From contig NZ_CADIKL010000018.1 of assembly GCF_902859945.1 (NCBI RefSeq), forward strand, positions 62,001-126,000: a stretch of DNA of 64,000 nt, given 5' to 3'. The notes under the pieces are model-generated. The model saw only the letters and a list, made by a program, of their open reading frames with translations, was not told the DNA's origin and made no database searches. The stretch comes from Paraburkholderia caffeinitolerans. Its GTDB lineage: Bacteria; Pseudomonadota; Gammaproteobacteria; Burkholderiales; Burkholderiaceae. Below, piece by piece: positions 1-7,728 of the stretch. Position numbers and translations under genes: made by a program. Position 1 is the first letter of the stretch. Each line of letters begins with the position of its first letter.

Positions 1-1
1 T

Positions 2-121
2 GGGGTGATTGATCCCGCGTTTGAGAAGGACTATGAAGCGTTTCTCCAGAGACTCCGTGGCCTCCTCGGCACGCTTCAGCGTGCACTCATGTCAAGCATG
101 CCTGATCATCCATCAGCCTGA
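2..121 (+). CDS. C-terminal fragment of an unrecognised protein
   Basis: An open frame enters from the left edge and stops at 119-121, giving the last 39 residues of a protein (ending SMPDHPSA). The visible part is amphipathic (FLQRLRGLLGTLQRAL), compatible with a C-terminal helix, but nothing in it identifies a family. It reads towards the HAD phosphatase gene on the opposite strand (convergent, 74 bases between stops). Partial because the window begins inside it; it could also be chance open frame. Confidence 0.35.
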   Translation, partial: GVIDPAFEKDYEAFLQRLRGLLGTLQRALMSSMPDHPSA

Positions 122-195
122 GCGGCTCGCCTCCTCGCATGCCGGAACCTTGCTGCATGCGCCGATGCCGTTGTAGTCCATCGTGGTTTCCCCCG

Positions 196-666
196 TTAGC
201 ACCGTAGCGTTGCGATCAGCCGTTTCGGGCGCAGCAGAAGTCCCAGGCCGTCGACCGCGTGGCGAACGACGACATCGGCGACCTCCAGCGCGTCGGTGGC
301 AAGCCCTTCAGACCCGAGCACGGCGATGCCCAGCGCTGCCTGTTCGAGCATGAACGCGTCATTGCGTCCATTGCCCATTGCTGCGACCCGGTCCGGGCCG
401 AGGCGTCGTACGTAATCTCCTTTCGCAAGCGCCTGTCCCGTGGCTGGCAGGCAGAGGATTTCCACGGGGCAATTGCGCAGATGGTTGCGCGCATCGCCAT
501 AGGTGTTGCCCGTGACAACATGAAGGTCCAGTTCATTGGCGAGCGGCGCCAGACGTGACTCGACGCCGTCGAGAAGTCGCCCATCAACGGCGAGTGTTCC
601 ATTGAAGTCGAGAACAAGATGCTCGAGGTTCAGGGTGCGAAACCCTGGAATGTCTATGATGATCAT
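196..666 (-). CDS. HAD-superfamily phosphatase (soluble P-type-ATPase-like), fluoride-riboswitch controlled
   Basis: A 156-residue soluble HAD protein. Motif I is DFNGT at D20-T24, motif II is VVTGN with T52, a Lys near 82 fits motif III, and motif IV is MGNGRND at 97-103, so the core is complete but small with no cap domain. The residue two after the nucleophile is Asn (DxN), not the Asp of ordinary HAD phosphatases; this resembles the P-type ATPase DKTG motif and the family called soluble P-type ATPase (COG4087-like). The start at 666 is chosen because AGGAGA lies 8 nt upstream; longer open frame to 804 has no Shine-Dalgarno and runs into the riboswitch. A crcB-motif RNA lies 125 nt upstream on the same strand, so the enzyme is expected to be induced by fluoride. 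Substrate unknown. Confidence 0.8.
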   Translation of the reverse strand: MIIIDIPGFRTLNLEHLVLDFNGTLAVDGRLLDGVESRLAPLANELDLHVVTGNTYGDARNHLRNCPVEILCLPATGQALAKGDYVRRLGPDRVAAMGNGRNDAFMLEQAALGIAVLGSEGLATDALEVADVVVRHAVDGLGLLLRPKRLIATLRC

Positions 667-790
667 CTGTCTCTCCTTGCGTGCCGCTGCGGGAAATCGG
701 GCCCGCCACATTGCAATCTGCGATTGCACGAGCCATCGGAGCATGGGAAGACAGACGACATGCGCAACAGCGCGACCCGATGTCCGGACG

Positions 791-848
791 GCTGCAGGCA
801 TCATTAGCCGGACGGCACCGGCGGTTGGAGGAGAATGCCATCTCCATC
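791..848 (-). ncRNA. Fluoride riboswitch (crcB motif), copy 1
   Basis: Reading the minus strand, GGAGATGGCATTCTCC is followed by AACCGCC, a short stem-loop and GGCTAATGATGCCTGCAG. These are the conserved blocks of the crcB-motif aptamer. It lies between the minus-strand promoter at 862-890 and the HAD phosphatase start at 666. No clear U-tailed terminator is visible, so control may be at translation. Confidence 0.85.
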
Positions 849-861
849 GATCTGTGTTCTC

Positions 862-890
862 ACTCTAGACAATGCCAGGAAGCTGCGCAA
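862..890 (-). promoter_or_regulatory. Sigma-70-type promoter for riboswitch 1 / HAD gene
   Basis: On the minus strand TTGCGC (-35) is followed after 17 nt by TAGAGT (-10), about 15 nt before the aptamer. Divergent from the promoter of riboswitch 2. Confidence 0.45.
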
Positions 891-972
891 TCGGGTTTTG
901 AGGTGCGACAGATGGATGTTTCATCCGGATCGGGTATGCGGGGGGAGCCCGGAATGGCCGGCGGTGCGCGCA

Positions 973-1002
973 GTGACAGGTGCGGATTGTGCGTGCTACA
1001 CT
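973..1002 (+). promoter_or_regulatory. Sigma-70-type promoter for riboswitch 2 operon
   Basis: GTGACA or TGACAG (-35, 973-979) and TACACT (-10, 997-1002) are 17-18 nt apart, just upstream of the aptamer that begins at about 1009. Confidence 0.5.
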
Positions 1003-1008
1003 GCCCGA

Positions 1009-1093
1009 AAAGGAGATGGCATTCCTCCTTAACCAAACCGCCGGCTTTGCCCGGCTAATGATGCCTACGGTCCCTGGGTCAGGAGGTCGTAGG
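1009..1093 (+). ncRNA. Fluoride riboswitch (crcB motif), copy 2
   Basis: The aptamer has AGGAGATGGCATTCCTCC, then TTAACC, ACCGCC and GGCTAATGATGCCTACG. Directly after it CCTACG (1064-1069) can pair with CGTAGG (1088-1093), a second stem that would compete with the 3' part of the aptamer. The same arrangement is seen in copies 3 and 4. It heads the DUF190 - ppa - eno - eno operon. Confidence 0.92.
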
Positions 1094-1246
1094 CATTGCC
1101 AAGGCGTCCTGCTGCCCAGATTGGTTCACTCTACGAATCTGGTTTTTCATGCGATCAGATCCTTTTCCACGCCGTACCGGGCGCGGTGAGTGCATGCGCT
1201 CAATTTCGCTCGATATGGCAGTCCGGTTGTCCTTGCGGAGGCGCCC

Positions 1247-1576
1247 ATGAAGGGAAGCCAGCTTACCCTGTACGCCGCGAACCAGAGCCACCGTGTCAAG
1301 CACATGACGGTGGTCGACTGGTTGCTCGACGAAGCCAGACAGGCCGGCATCATCGGCGCTACGGTCGTTGAAATCGCGGAGGGAGTGGATGCCAGGGGCA
1401 AATACCATGCCGCGCGCTTCTTCGAACTCGTGGATCAGCCGGTCGCGGTCACGCTGATCGCTGCGGACGAACAGATTGACGCGATGCTCGCCCGGGTCCG
1501 CGAGGGAGGCATTCGCCTGTTCTACACGCGCGCGCCGATCGAATTCGATACCGTGGGCACAGAGGGGGACCAGTGA
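1247..1576 (+). CDS. DUF190 family protein, copy 1
   Basis: A 109-residue protein of the DUF190 family (small, predicted PII/GlnB-like fold, commonly encoded next to crcB fluoride channels). Typical features are the N-terminal beta strand QLTLYA, the segment GIIGATVVEIAEGVD, the central strand ELVDQPVAVTLIA and the C-terminal RLFYTRAPIEF. The start at 1247 follows GGAGG by 8 nt; the frame opens earlier (1190) but without a ribosome site. It is the first gene after fluoride riboswitch 2 and overlaps ppa by one base (TGATG). Biochemical role unknown; a regulatory or adaptor role in fluoride resistance is inferred from context. Confidence 0.85.
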   Translation: MKGSQLTLYAANQSHRVKHMTVVDWLLDEARQAGIIGATVVEIAEGVDARGKYHAARFFELVDQPVAVTLIAADEQIDAMLARVREGGIRLFYTRAPIEFDTVGTEGDQ

Positions 1577-2112
1577 TGGATTTCAATGCAATTCCCCCGG
1601 GCGACAACGTGCCTGTAGAAGTGAATGCCATCATCGAAATCCCCGCGCAGAGCGAGCCGGTGAAATACGAAGCGGATAAACGCCTCGGACTCCTGAGGGT
1701 CGACCGGATCATGAGCGCCGGTATGCGCTATCCAGCGAATTATGGATTTATCCCGAGAACGCTCGCGAGGGATGGCGACCCGCTCGACATCATCGTCATC
1801 GCGCCATTTCCCCTTGAGCGACTGTCCCTGATCACCTGTCGCCCCGTCGGCCTGATGAACATGACGGACCAGGCCGGCCCCGACGAAAAGGTGATTGCCG
1901 TGCCGACTGATGGCGTCTGTCCTTCGACCCGGGCCATCACGGAGCTGGATCATCTGGGCGAATACACCCTGAACCAGATCCAGTTTTTCTTTGAGCACTA
2001 CAAAAAGCTCGAACCGGGAAAGTGGGTGCAGTTCGAGGGCTGGGCGAATATCGACGCCGCGTATCAGGCAATCCGCAGTGCGGTCGCCGCATTTCACGAC
2101 GCGCATCCCTGA
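1576..2112 (+). CDS. ppa: Inorganic pyrophosphatase, family I
   Basis: A 178-residue soluble pyrophosphatase that hydrolyses PPi to two phosphates with Mg2+. The family signature DGDPLDIIV is present, preceded by the YEADK and YPANYGFIP blocks and followed by CRPVGLMNMTDQAG and FFEHYKKLEPGKW, all as in the E. coli enzyme and of the usual length. Its ATG overlaps the stop of the DUF190 gene (ATGA), so the two are translationally coupled behind fluoride riboswitch 2. Fluoride is a well-known inhibitor of family I pyrophosphatases. A fluoride-induced copy makes sense as an extra dose of target or as a less sensitive isoform; the sequence alone does not tell which. Confidence 0.93.
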   Translation: MDFNAIPPGDNVPVEVNAIIEIPAQSEPVKYEADKRLGLLRVDRIMSAGMRYPANYGFIPRTLARDGDPLDIIVIAPFPLERLSLITCRPVGLMNMTDQAGPDEKVIAVPTDGVCPSTRAITELDHLGEYTLNQIQFFFEHYKKLEPGKWVQFEGWANIDAAYQAIRSAVAAFHDAHP

Positions 2113-2196
2113 ATCCGTCTATTTCCGGCATCAAGGGGGCCGCGTGCTGCAAACACCCGGCCACCGTCTGCGAGCGCAGAGGCAACGGGAGTCGCG

Positions 2197-3501
2197 ATGA
2201 GCAACCATGCAGTGATTGACACGATACTGGCCGATGAAATTCTCGATTCGCGAGGCAACCCGACGGTCGAGGTCACCGTCACGCTCGGCAACGGGGTCAC
2301 CGCGAGTGCCGCGGTGCCTTCAGGGGCGTCGACGGGCGAGTTTGAAGCCGTTGAACTGCGGGATGGGGATCCCGGGCGCTACGGCGGCAAGGGCGTGCTC
2401 AGCGCAGTCCGGCACGTGAACGAAGAGATCGCATGGGCGCTGACCGGTATGAGAGCGGACGACCAGCGACGTATCGACGAGAAGCTGATCGAGGTCGACG
2501 GCTCCGAGACGAAATCCGTACTGGGTGCGAACGCGATCCTGGGCGCCTCACTCGCCTGTGCGAAGGCAGGGGCGATTGCAAGCGGTTTGCCGCTGTTCCG
2601 CTATCTCGGCGGGACGAATGCTCATCTGCTGCCGGTTCCCATGTTTAACGTGCTCAATGGCGGCAAGCACGGGCATCAGGGCCCGGACGTCCAGGAGTTC
2701 AAGCTTGTGCCGCTTGGCGCGCCGACGTTTCGCGAGGCGCTGCGCTACGGCGCGGAGACGTATCACGCGCTCGGGGCCGTGCTTGCCGATGCCGGCGCGT
2801 CGACGAATGTGGGTGACGAAGGCGGCTACGTCCCGCAACTGGCTTCGAATGCAGAGGCGATGGAACTCATCCTGCGGGCGATAGAGCGCGCCGGATACCG
2901 GCCAGGGGAGGACATCGCGATCGGTATCGACGCGGCGGCGAGTTCGTTTTGTGAGGACGGCCGCTATCACCTGATCCGGGATAGCCGCGTGCTGACTTCA
3001 GCGGAAATGATCGCGTACTGGGCAGACTGGGTGAACCGCTACCCGCTGGTGTCGCTCGAGGATCCGCTTGCGGACAATGACTGGGACGGGTTCGCCGCGT
3101 TGACGCATGAGCTGGGTAGCCGAGTGCAGATCGTGGGCGATGACCTGTTCGTGACAAACCGTAAATTCCTGCAGCGAGGCATCGACGAGCACTGCTGTAA
3201 CAGCATTCTGATCAAGCTCAACCAGATCGGCACGGTGACGGAAACGCTGGACACGGCGCAGCTCGCATTCTCAGCGGGATACACCTGTCTCGTCTCCCAC
3301 CGTTCCGGGGAAACGGAGGATACGAGCATTGCTGACCTCTCGGTCGCGCTGGGCTGTGGCCAGATCAAGTCAGGCGCTCCGGCGCGCGGAGAGCGGGTGG
3401 CGAAGTACAACCGGCTGCTGGCCATCGAGAGAATGCTCGGCGATGACGCCCGTTTCGCGGGTCGTGCCGCGTTTCGTCAGTCCCGGCATGGCCAGATCTG
3501 A
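2197..3501 (+). CDS. eno: Enolase, fluoride-island copy 1
   Basis: A 434-residue enolase (2-phosphoglycerate to phosphoenolpyruvate, cytoplasm). Catalytic and metal residues are in place: PSGAST loop, H158, E167 in VQEF, E208 in GDEGG, the IDAAAS and SLEDPL metal ligands, GDDLF, K340 in LIKLNQIG, SHRSGETEDT, and K391 in GQIKSG. The loop after H158 reads HGHQGPD, unlike the usual bacterial HADNNVD. The start has GGAG 9 nt upstream. It lies 84 nt after ppa and 33 nt before a second enolase, in the operon led by riboswitch 2. Fluoride together with phosphate inhibits enolase, so induction of spare enolase fits a fluoride tolerance role. Confidence 0.95.
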   Translation: MSNHAVIDTILADEILDSRGNPTVEVTVTLGNGVTASAAVPSGASTGEFEAVELRDGDPGRYGGKGVLSAVRHVNEEIAWALTGMRADDQRRIDEKLIEVDGSETKSVLGANAILGASLACAKAGAIASGLPLFRYLGGTNAHLLPVPMFNVLNGGKHGHQGPDVQEFKLVPLGAPTFREALRYGAETYHALGAVLADAGASTNVGDEGGYVPQLASNAEAMELILRAIERAGYRPGEDIAIGIDAAASSFCEDGRYHLIRDSRVLTSAEMIAYWADWVNRYPLVSLEDPLADNDWDGFAALTHELGSRVQIVGDDLFVTNRKFLQRGIDEHCCNSILIKLNQIGTVTETLDTAQLAFSAGYTCLVSHRSGETEDTSIADLSVALGCGQIKSGAPARGERVAKYNRLLAIERMLGDDARFAGRAAFRQSRHGQI

Positions 3502-3534
3502 AACGATAGCCGCTATCAGCAGGAGAACGAAGAG

Positions 3535-4827
3535 ATGGGTGCGTCCGCCTCGATCGCCCGCGTAATGGGGGCGGAGGTCCTGGATTCGCGGGGCAATCCG
3601 ACCGTGCAGGTGACCGTCGTGCTCGACGACGGATCACTCGCCAGTGCAACGGTGCCTTCGGGCGCCTCGACGGGAGACGCCGAGGCCGTTGAGTTGCGCG
3701 ATGGCGACCGGCGGCGCTATGGGGGCAAGGGCGTCCTGAACGCGGTCAGGCACGTCAACGAGTTGATTGGCCCCGCGCTCACGGGGCTGCTTGCCGATGA
3801 CCAGTGGCGTATCGACGCCGTGCTGATCGAGCTCGACGGAACGGATTCCAAGAGTCGATTGGGCGCCAACGCCACACTTGGAGCGTCCCTGGCGTGCGCG
3901 CGCGTTGCCGCGCAAGCCTGTCACCTCCCGCTTTGCCGTTATCTCGGCGGCGATGCAGCGCATATTCTGCCCACGCCGATGCTCAACGTACTGGACGGCG
4001 GCATCCACGGGAACGGTGGTCCCGATCTGCAGGAATTCATGCTGGTGCCGCTTGGCGCACCGACGTTTCGGGAGGCGCTCAGATATGGTGTGGAAACTTA
4101 CCATGCACTGCGTGAGCTGCTGGTCGAGCGCCGCACTGTGACCAATGTGGGCGACGAGGGGGGCTTCGTGCCCGTGCTCTCATCTAACGGAGCCGCGCTC
4201 GATCTGATGATGCAGGCCATCGAGCGTGCCGGATACCGGCCCGGGGAGGACATCTCGCTGGCCCTCGACTTTGCGGCGACAAGCCTGTGGCATGACGGCC
4301 GTTACCGGCTGGAGCGGGAAGGGCGCAGCCTGTCTGCGCAGGAAATGACCGGATTGTGTCGCGAGTGGGGCGAGCGGTATCCGCTTGTTTCTGTCGAAGA
4401 CCCCCTGATGGACAACGACTGGGATGGCTACGCCGAGCTTACGCGTGAGCTCGGTGACCGGATGCAGATAGCGGGCGATGACCTGTTCGTCAGCAACCGG
4501 TCCTTTCTTGTGAAGGGCATCGCGCAGCGGTGCTGCAACTGCGTCGTCATCAAACCCAATCAGGTCGGCACCGTCACGGAAACCCTGAACACCGCGCGCA
4601 TGGCACTCGCCGCAGGCTATTCGTGCATGGTGGCACACCGCTCCGGTGAGACGGAGGACACCAGCATTGCGGATCTGGCCGTCGCGCTGAACTGTGGCCA
4701 GATCAAGGCCGGGGCACCCGCCAGAGGTGAGCGCGTTGCCAAATACAACCGCCTGTTGACGATCGAGGGCAGTCTTGGCGAAGGCGCACACTTTGCCGGG
4801 CGCGCGGCATTCCAGCGCAAACGCTAA
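3535..4827 (+). CDS. eno: Enolase, fluoride-island copy 2
   Basis: A 430-residue enolase similar to copy 1 along its whole length, so probably a tandem duplicate that has since diverged. The active site is complete (PSGAST, H158, E167 in LQEF, GDEGG, ALDFAAT, SVEDPL, GDDLF, VIKPNQVG, SHRSGETEDT-equivalent AHRSGETEDT, GQIKAG). The NGG before H158 is DGG here, and the following loop is HGNGGPD, so both copies depart from the bacterial consensus at the same flexible active-site loop. AGGAGA precedes the ATG. Last recognisable gene of this operon; no clear terminator follows. Confidence 0.95.
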   Translation: MGASASIARVMGAEVLDSRGNPTVQVTVVLDDGSLASATVPSGASTGDAEAVELRDGDRRRYGGKGVLNAVRHVNELIGPALTGLLADDQWRIDAVLIELDGTDSKSRLGANATLGASLACARVAAQACHLPLCRYLGGDAAHILPTPMLNVLDGGIHGNGGPDLQEFMLVPLGAPTFREALRYGVETYHALRELLVERRTVTNVGDEGGFVPVLSSNGAALDLMMQAIERAGYRPGEDISLALDFAATSLWHDGRYRLEREGRSLSAQEMTGLCREWGERYPLVSVEDPLMDNDWDGYAELTRELGDRMQIAGDDLFVSNRSFLVKGIAQRCCNCVVIKPNQVGTVTETLNTARMALAAGYSCMVAHRSGETEDTSIADLAVALNCGQIKAGAPARGERVAKYNRLLTIEGSLGEGAHFAGRAAFQRKR

Positions 4828-4863
4828 CCGGCGGCGCGCCGTGTTTGGACAACGGAGAAGGGC

Positions 4864-5212
4864 GTGGACAGCAGGCCCAGGCTACTCCTTGAAAGGGATC
4901 TTTTCGAGGCGCTACTGCTGCGCGTCAGGGCGCTCGACGATGCGAGCTGCGAAGGGGCAGTCTACCCGGTGGTTTTTCATTGACCGTCGGGTCGTTTTCT
5001 GTGTGTACGGGAGTGGTATAGGGATCAGGCTGCCAGCGAACGACGCGTAGCTCCTCGTCGAGCGTGGAGAAGCCGTTTACTTTCTGCCATATGAACAGAC
5101 GGTCATGCGTGAATGGGTGGAGATGCGTGTTGCCCGCGACCGGCTGCAGGAAATCACACCCGTGCTGGGCGAAGCGATTCGCTTTGTGAGGGCGCTTGAA
5201 GGTAGTGCCTGA
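4864..5212 (+). other. Gap with two short in-phase-looking open segments (possible decayed gene)
   Basis: The 540 bases between the second enolase and the second DUF190 gene hold no convincing intact gene. Two plus-strand open segments have protein-like composition. One runs from GTG 4864 to a stop at 4981-4983 (39 residues, with LLLERDLFEALLLRVRALDD). The other is open from 5051 to a stop at 5210-5212 (53 residues, with MREWVEMRVARDRLQEITP). They are in different frames. They might be pieces of one frameshifted gene or chance frames; no family is recognised. Confidence 0.25.
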
Positions 5213-5369
5213 CGAGGTCTGGCGTCCGTTAGTCTGTGCCCGCATGTTTCGCCGCGCCGCAGCATGCGTCGGGCCTGTCGTCATGCACTAGAATGGCTTT
5301 GAGGGGCCGCCGGTCCCTGGAGCAGTCATCCTCGTGACGGCATCCTGGTGTCGTTTGACGGAGGCGGAC

Positions 5370-5738
5370 ATGAACGGCTACCAGCTCACTTTCTATACCG
5401 AACAGAATCGGCGCCACGGTCATCATACGGTCACCGAATGGTTGCTTCATGAGGCGAAGCAACTCGGCATTCACGGCGCCACGGTCATCAATTGCGCAGA
5501 GGGAACGGGGCATGCAGGCGCGCATCACGTCGCGCATATGCTTATGCTCACCGATCAACCGGTCCAGATTATCCTGGCGGTTACGGAAGACGAGGCTGAC
5601 CGGATGCTTGACGCGGTGAAAGCCGGGCACGTGCACGTTTTCTATACCCGTTCGCCGGTGGAGTTTGGAGTGCTTGGCGACGATGGCCACGAAAGCGCCA
5701 CGAAGCATTTTTCTCTCTTTCACCGGCGGGCGCACTAG
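5370..5738 (+). CDS. DUF190 family protein, copy 2
   Basis: A 122-residue DUF190 protein with the same layout as copy 1: QLTFYTEQN, GIHGATVINCAEG, LTDQPVQIILAV and a terminal VHVFYTRSPVEFG. It ends in a basic tail (FSLFHRRAH). The start at 5370 follows GGAGG by 5 nt. No fluoride aptamer is seen directly before it, so it may be read from the upstream operon or from an unrecognised promoter; it ends about 55 nt before fluoride riboswitch 3. Function unknown; position between two fluoride-controlled units supports a role in fluoride handling. Confidence 0.8.
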   Translation: MNGYQLTFYTEQNRRHGHHTVTEWLLHEAKQLGIHGATVINCAEGTGHAGAHHVAHMLMLTDQPVQIILAVTEDEADRMLDAVKAGHVHVFYTRSPVEFGVLGDDGHESATKHFSLFHRRAH

Positions 5739-5754
5739 CAGAAGTTTGCGGGCT

Positions 5755-5781
5755 TGCATGTACCGGGGTGTCTCCTATACT
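5755..5781 (+). promoter_or_regulatory. Probable promoter for riboswitch 3
   Basis: TATACT at 5776-5781 is a good -10; TTGCAT at 5755-5760 is the best -35 candidate, with a short 15-nt spacer. It lies about 15 nt before the aptamer. Confidence 0.4.
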
Positions 5782-5795
5782 CGATACTGTTGTTT

Positions 5796-5882
5796 GCGGA
5801 GATGGCATCCTCCCTTAACCGCCGCGTCCTCCTCCTCGCGGCTAATGATGCCTGCCAGTCCCCGGTAGCCGGGGCCGGCAGG
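5796..5882 (+). ncRNA. Fluoride riboswitch (crcB motif), copy 3
   Basis: GCGGAGATGGCATCCTCC, TTAACCGCC, a short stem and GCGGCTAATGATGCCTGCC match the motif. CCTGCC (5851-5856) can pair with GGCAGG (5877-5882) around a GC-rich inner hairpin, giving the same alternative stem as copies 2 and 4. It precedes the six-gene hydrogenase-4-like complex by about 210 nt; no gene is supported in that leader. Confidence 0.92.
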
Positions 5883-6093
5883 CATGTTTGGCCGGCTCGC
5901 ATTCACGAGCATCCCGGGCATATCAATGCCAGAAAAAAGCGAAGAACATGGGATGCACCGGCGAGTTTTCATGGCGAATTCCCTTCGGCGTTGATCTTTG
6001 CAACTCCCTGCGTGCCAGGCATCCGTTGTTGGCGTATGGGCGTGGCATGCTGAAGATCGACGTATATGACCCTGGCTGGGCGGGAGCGCGGCC

Positions 6094-7041
6094 ATGAGTG
6101 CGCGCGACGTCCTTCTGCAGATCGCACAGGTGGTCGCCGTGCTCGTCCTGTCGCCGTTGCTGCAGGGGGTGATCCTGCAATGGGAGGAGCGCATCCAGCG
6201 CGGGCGCGGGCCGGGGATATTCCAGCCCTACCGGGATCTGCGCAAATTTTTCCATAAGCAGATGGTTGTGCCCGACACCGCGTCGTGGATCTTCTGGTGC
6301 GCGCCAATTGTGGCGTTCACCTGCATGATGACCGTGCCCATCCTGATTCCAGTCCTCACCGATTTCCCGCTGCCGCTGTCCGATATGGGCGACATTCTGG
6401 GCGGCGGGCTCATTCTCACACTGGGTTCCTTTGCAATCGTTCTGGCGGGCCTCGACTCGGGAAGCGCCTATGGCGGCATCGGGTCGAGCCGTTCAGTGAT
6501 GCTCGGCATCCTGGCCGAGCCGACGTTGATCCTCGTGCTCGTGGGCATCACGTTGCTCGCCAAGTCGATGCTGCCGTTCGTGGTCAATCACCTGCTCGTT
6601 CAGCAGCCCTCGGTGTACTGGAGTCCGGCGCATCTCTTTCTCGTTTTCGCTTTCTTCGTGCTCCTGCTTGTCGAAACCGACCGTCTGCCCATCCATTCGA
6701 GCACGCATATCGAGGTGTACATGATCGAGGAGGCGCGCATCCTCGAATATTCGGGTCCACTCCTGGCACTGCTGAAGTGGGCGTCGATGATGAAGCAGTT
6801 CATCCTGTTCACGATCTTCTGCAACGTACTCACCTTGCCATGGGGACTTTCGCAGCACGGTACGGCGATCGGGGCGCTTGGCGCCGCAGCGGGGTTGTTC
6901 GCCCGGATGCTCGTCGTGGTGCTGGCGATCGTGCTCGTTGAGACGGCGCAGTCGCGTCTGCGCTTTTTCCGCTACCAGGAGCCGCTCGCCGCATCGTTCA
7001 TGCTCGCGGTGCTGGCGATTGCTGCAAACCAGCTACGGTGA
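6094..7041 (+). CDS. HyfC/HycD/NuoH-like membrane subunit of an Ehr-like complex
   Basis: A 315-residue polytopic membrane protein of the NuoH/HycD/HyfC family, the subunit that links the peripheral Fe-S arm to the antiporter-like subunits. Recognisable blocks are QWEERIQRGRGPGIFQPYRD near residue 30, GLDSGSAYGGIGSSR near 120, and ETDRLPIHSSTHIEVYMIEE followed by LEYSGP near 200-220, where the acidic residues of the family are kept. The start follows GGGAG. First gene of a tight six-gene operon behind fluoride riboswitch 3; the next gene begins 4 nt after its stop. Confidence 0.85.
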   Translation: MSARDVLLQIAQVVAVLVLSPLLQGVILQWEERIQRGRGPGIFQPYRDLRKFFHKQMVVPDTASWIFWCAPIVAFTCMMTVPILIPVLTDFPLPLSDMGDILGGGLILTLGSFAIVLAGLDSGSAYGGIGSSRSVMLGILAEPTLILVLVGITLLAKSMLPFVVNHLLVQQPSVYWSPAHLFLVFAFFVLLLVETDRLPIHSSTHIEVYMIEEARILEYSGPLLALLKWASMMKQFILFTIFCNVLTLPWGLSQHGTAIGALGAAAGLFARMLVVVLAIVLVETAQSRLRFFRYQEPLAASFMLAVLAIAANQLR

Positions 7042-7045
7042 CCCG

Positions 7046-7726
7046 ATGCTCCTTGCCCACCTGAGTCCTCTGGCGGCTTCCCTGTTCAGCCTTCTGGCAA
7101 TCGGCAGTCTGTTGCTCGCGTTCGTCATGCTCGGCTCCCGCTGGCTCAAGGATTACCTGCTGGCCTTCACGGCGCAATCGTGGCTGATCGCGATTTTGTC
7201 CGGCACGGTCGGCTACTACGGCAACTACCACGAACTCTACCTCGTAGCCGTGCTCACTGCGCTCTTTCGTGGGCTTGTCCTGCCGTACCTGGTCTGGCGG
7301 ATCATCGCGCGCCTGTCCGTTGAACGGGAACTGCACCTCACCCTGCAACCGAGTTCGTGCCTTGTGCTCGGCGCGCTGCTGGTGCTCTTCGCCTTTGTCG
7401 TCTCGAATCATCTGGGCAACGCACTGGGTCTGGGTGGAACCGTCGTCGTGCTTGCGCTGACGGTCATGCTGTCGATGAAGCTCATTGGCTTTCTGATGCT
7501 TGCAGTACGACAGGAGGCGATCAGCCAGGTGCTGGGCCTGCTGGTCCTTGAAAACGGGATTTTCCTCGGCTCGCAGATTCTGGTTCCTGGAATGCCGCTC
7601 CTGATCGAACTCGTTCTGCTGTTCGATCTGCTCGTCATTGTGGTGAGCTTTGGTGTGCTCGTTCGTTATCTTGTTGCCCACGTGGGTAGCACGAGCAGCC
7701 GTGAGCTCCGGCGCCTTGTGGGGTGA
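7046..7726 (+). CDS. HyfE/NuoK-like membrane subunit
   Basis: A 226-residue, very hydrophobic protein matching HyfE of hydrogenase-4 in length and position. A NuoK-like C-terminal part is visible (SMKLIGFLMLAVRQEAISQVLGLLVLENGIFL, a pattern with a Glu inside two membrane helices) followed by a last helix and a basic tail. Its stop overlaps the start region of the next gene (GTGATCATG). HyfE-type subunits occur in hydrogenase-4-like and related complexes but not in the simpler formate hydrogenlyase 1, which places this complex on the Hyf/Ehr side. Confidence 0.75.
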   Translation: MLLAHLSPLAASLFSLLAIGSLLLAFVMLGSRWLKDYLLAFTAQSWLIAILSGTVGYYGNYHELYLVAVLTALFRGLVLPYLVWRIIARLSVERELHLTLQPSSCLVLGALLVLFAFVVSNHLGNALGLGGTVVVLALTVMLSMKLIGFLMLAVRQEAISQVLGLLVLENGIFLGSQILVPGMPLLIELVLLFDLLVIVVSFGVLVRYLVAHVGSTSSRELRRLVG

Positions 7727-7728
7727 TC

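Noticed and set aside
5888..6093. Small gene between riboswitch 3 and the HyfC-like gene
   Set aside because: Short frames there have no ribosome site or protein-like pattern; treated as leader.
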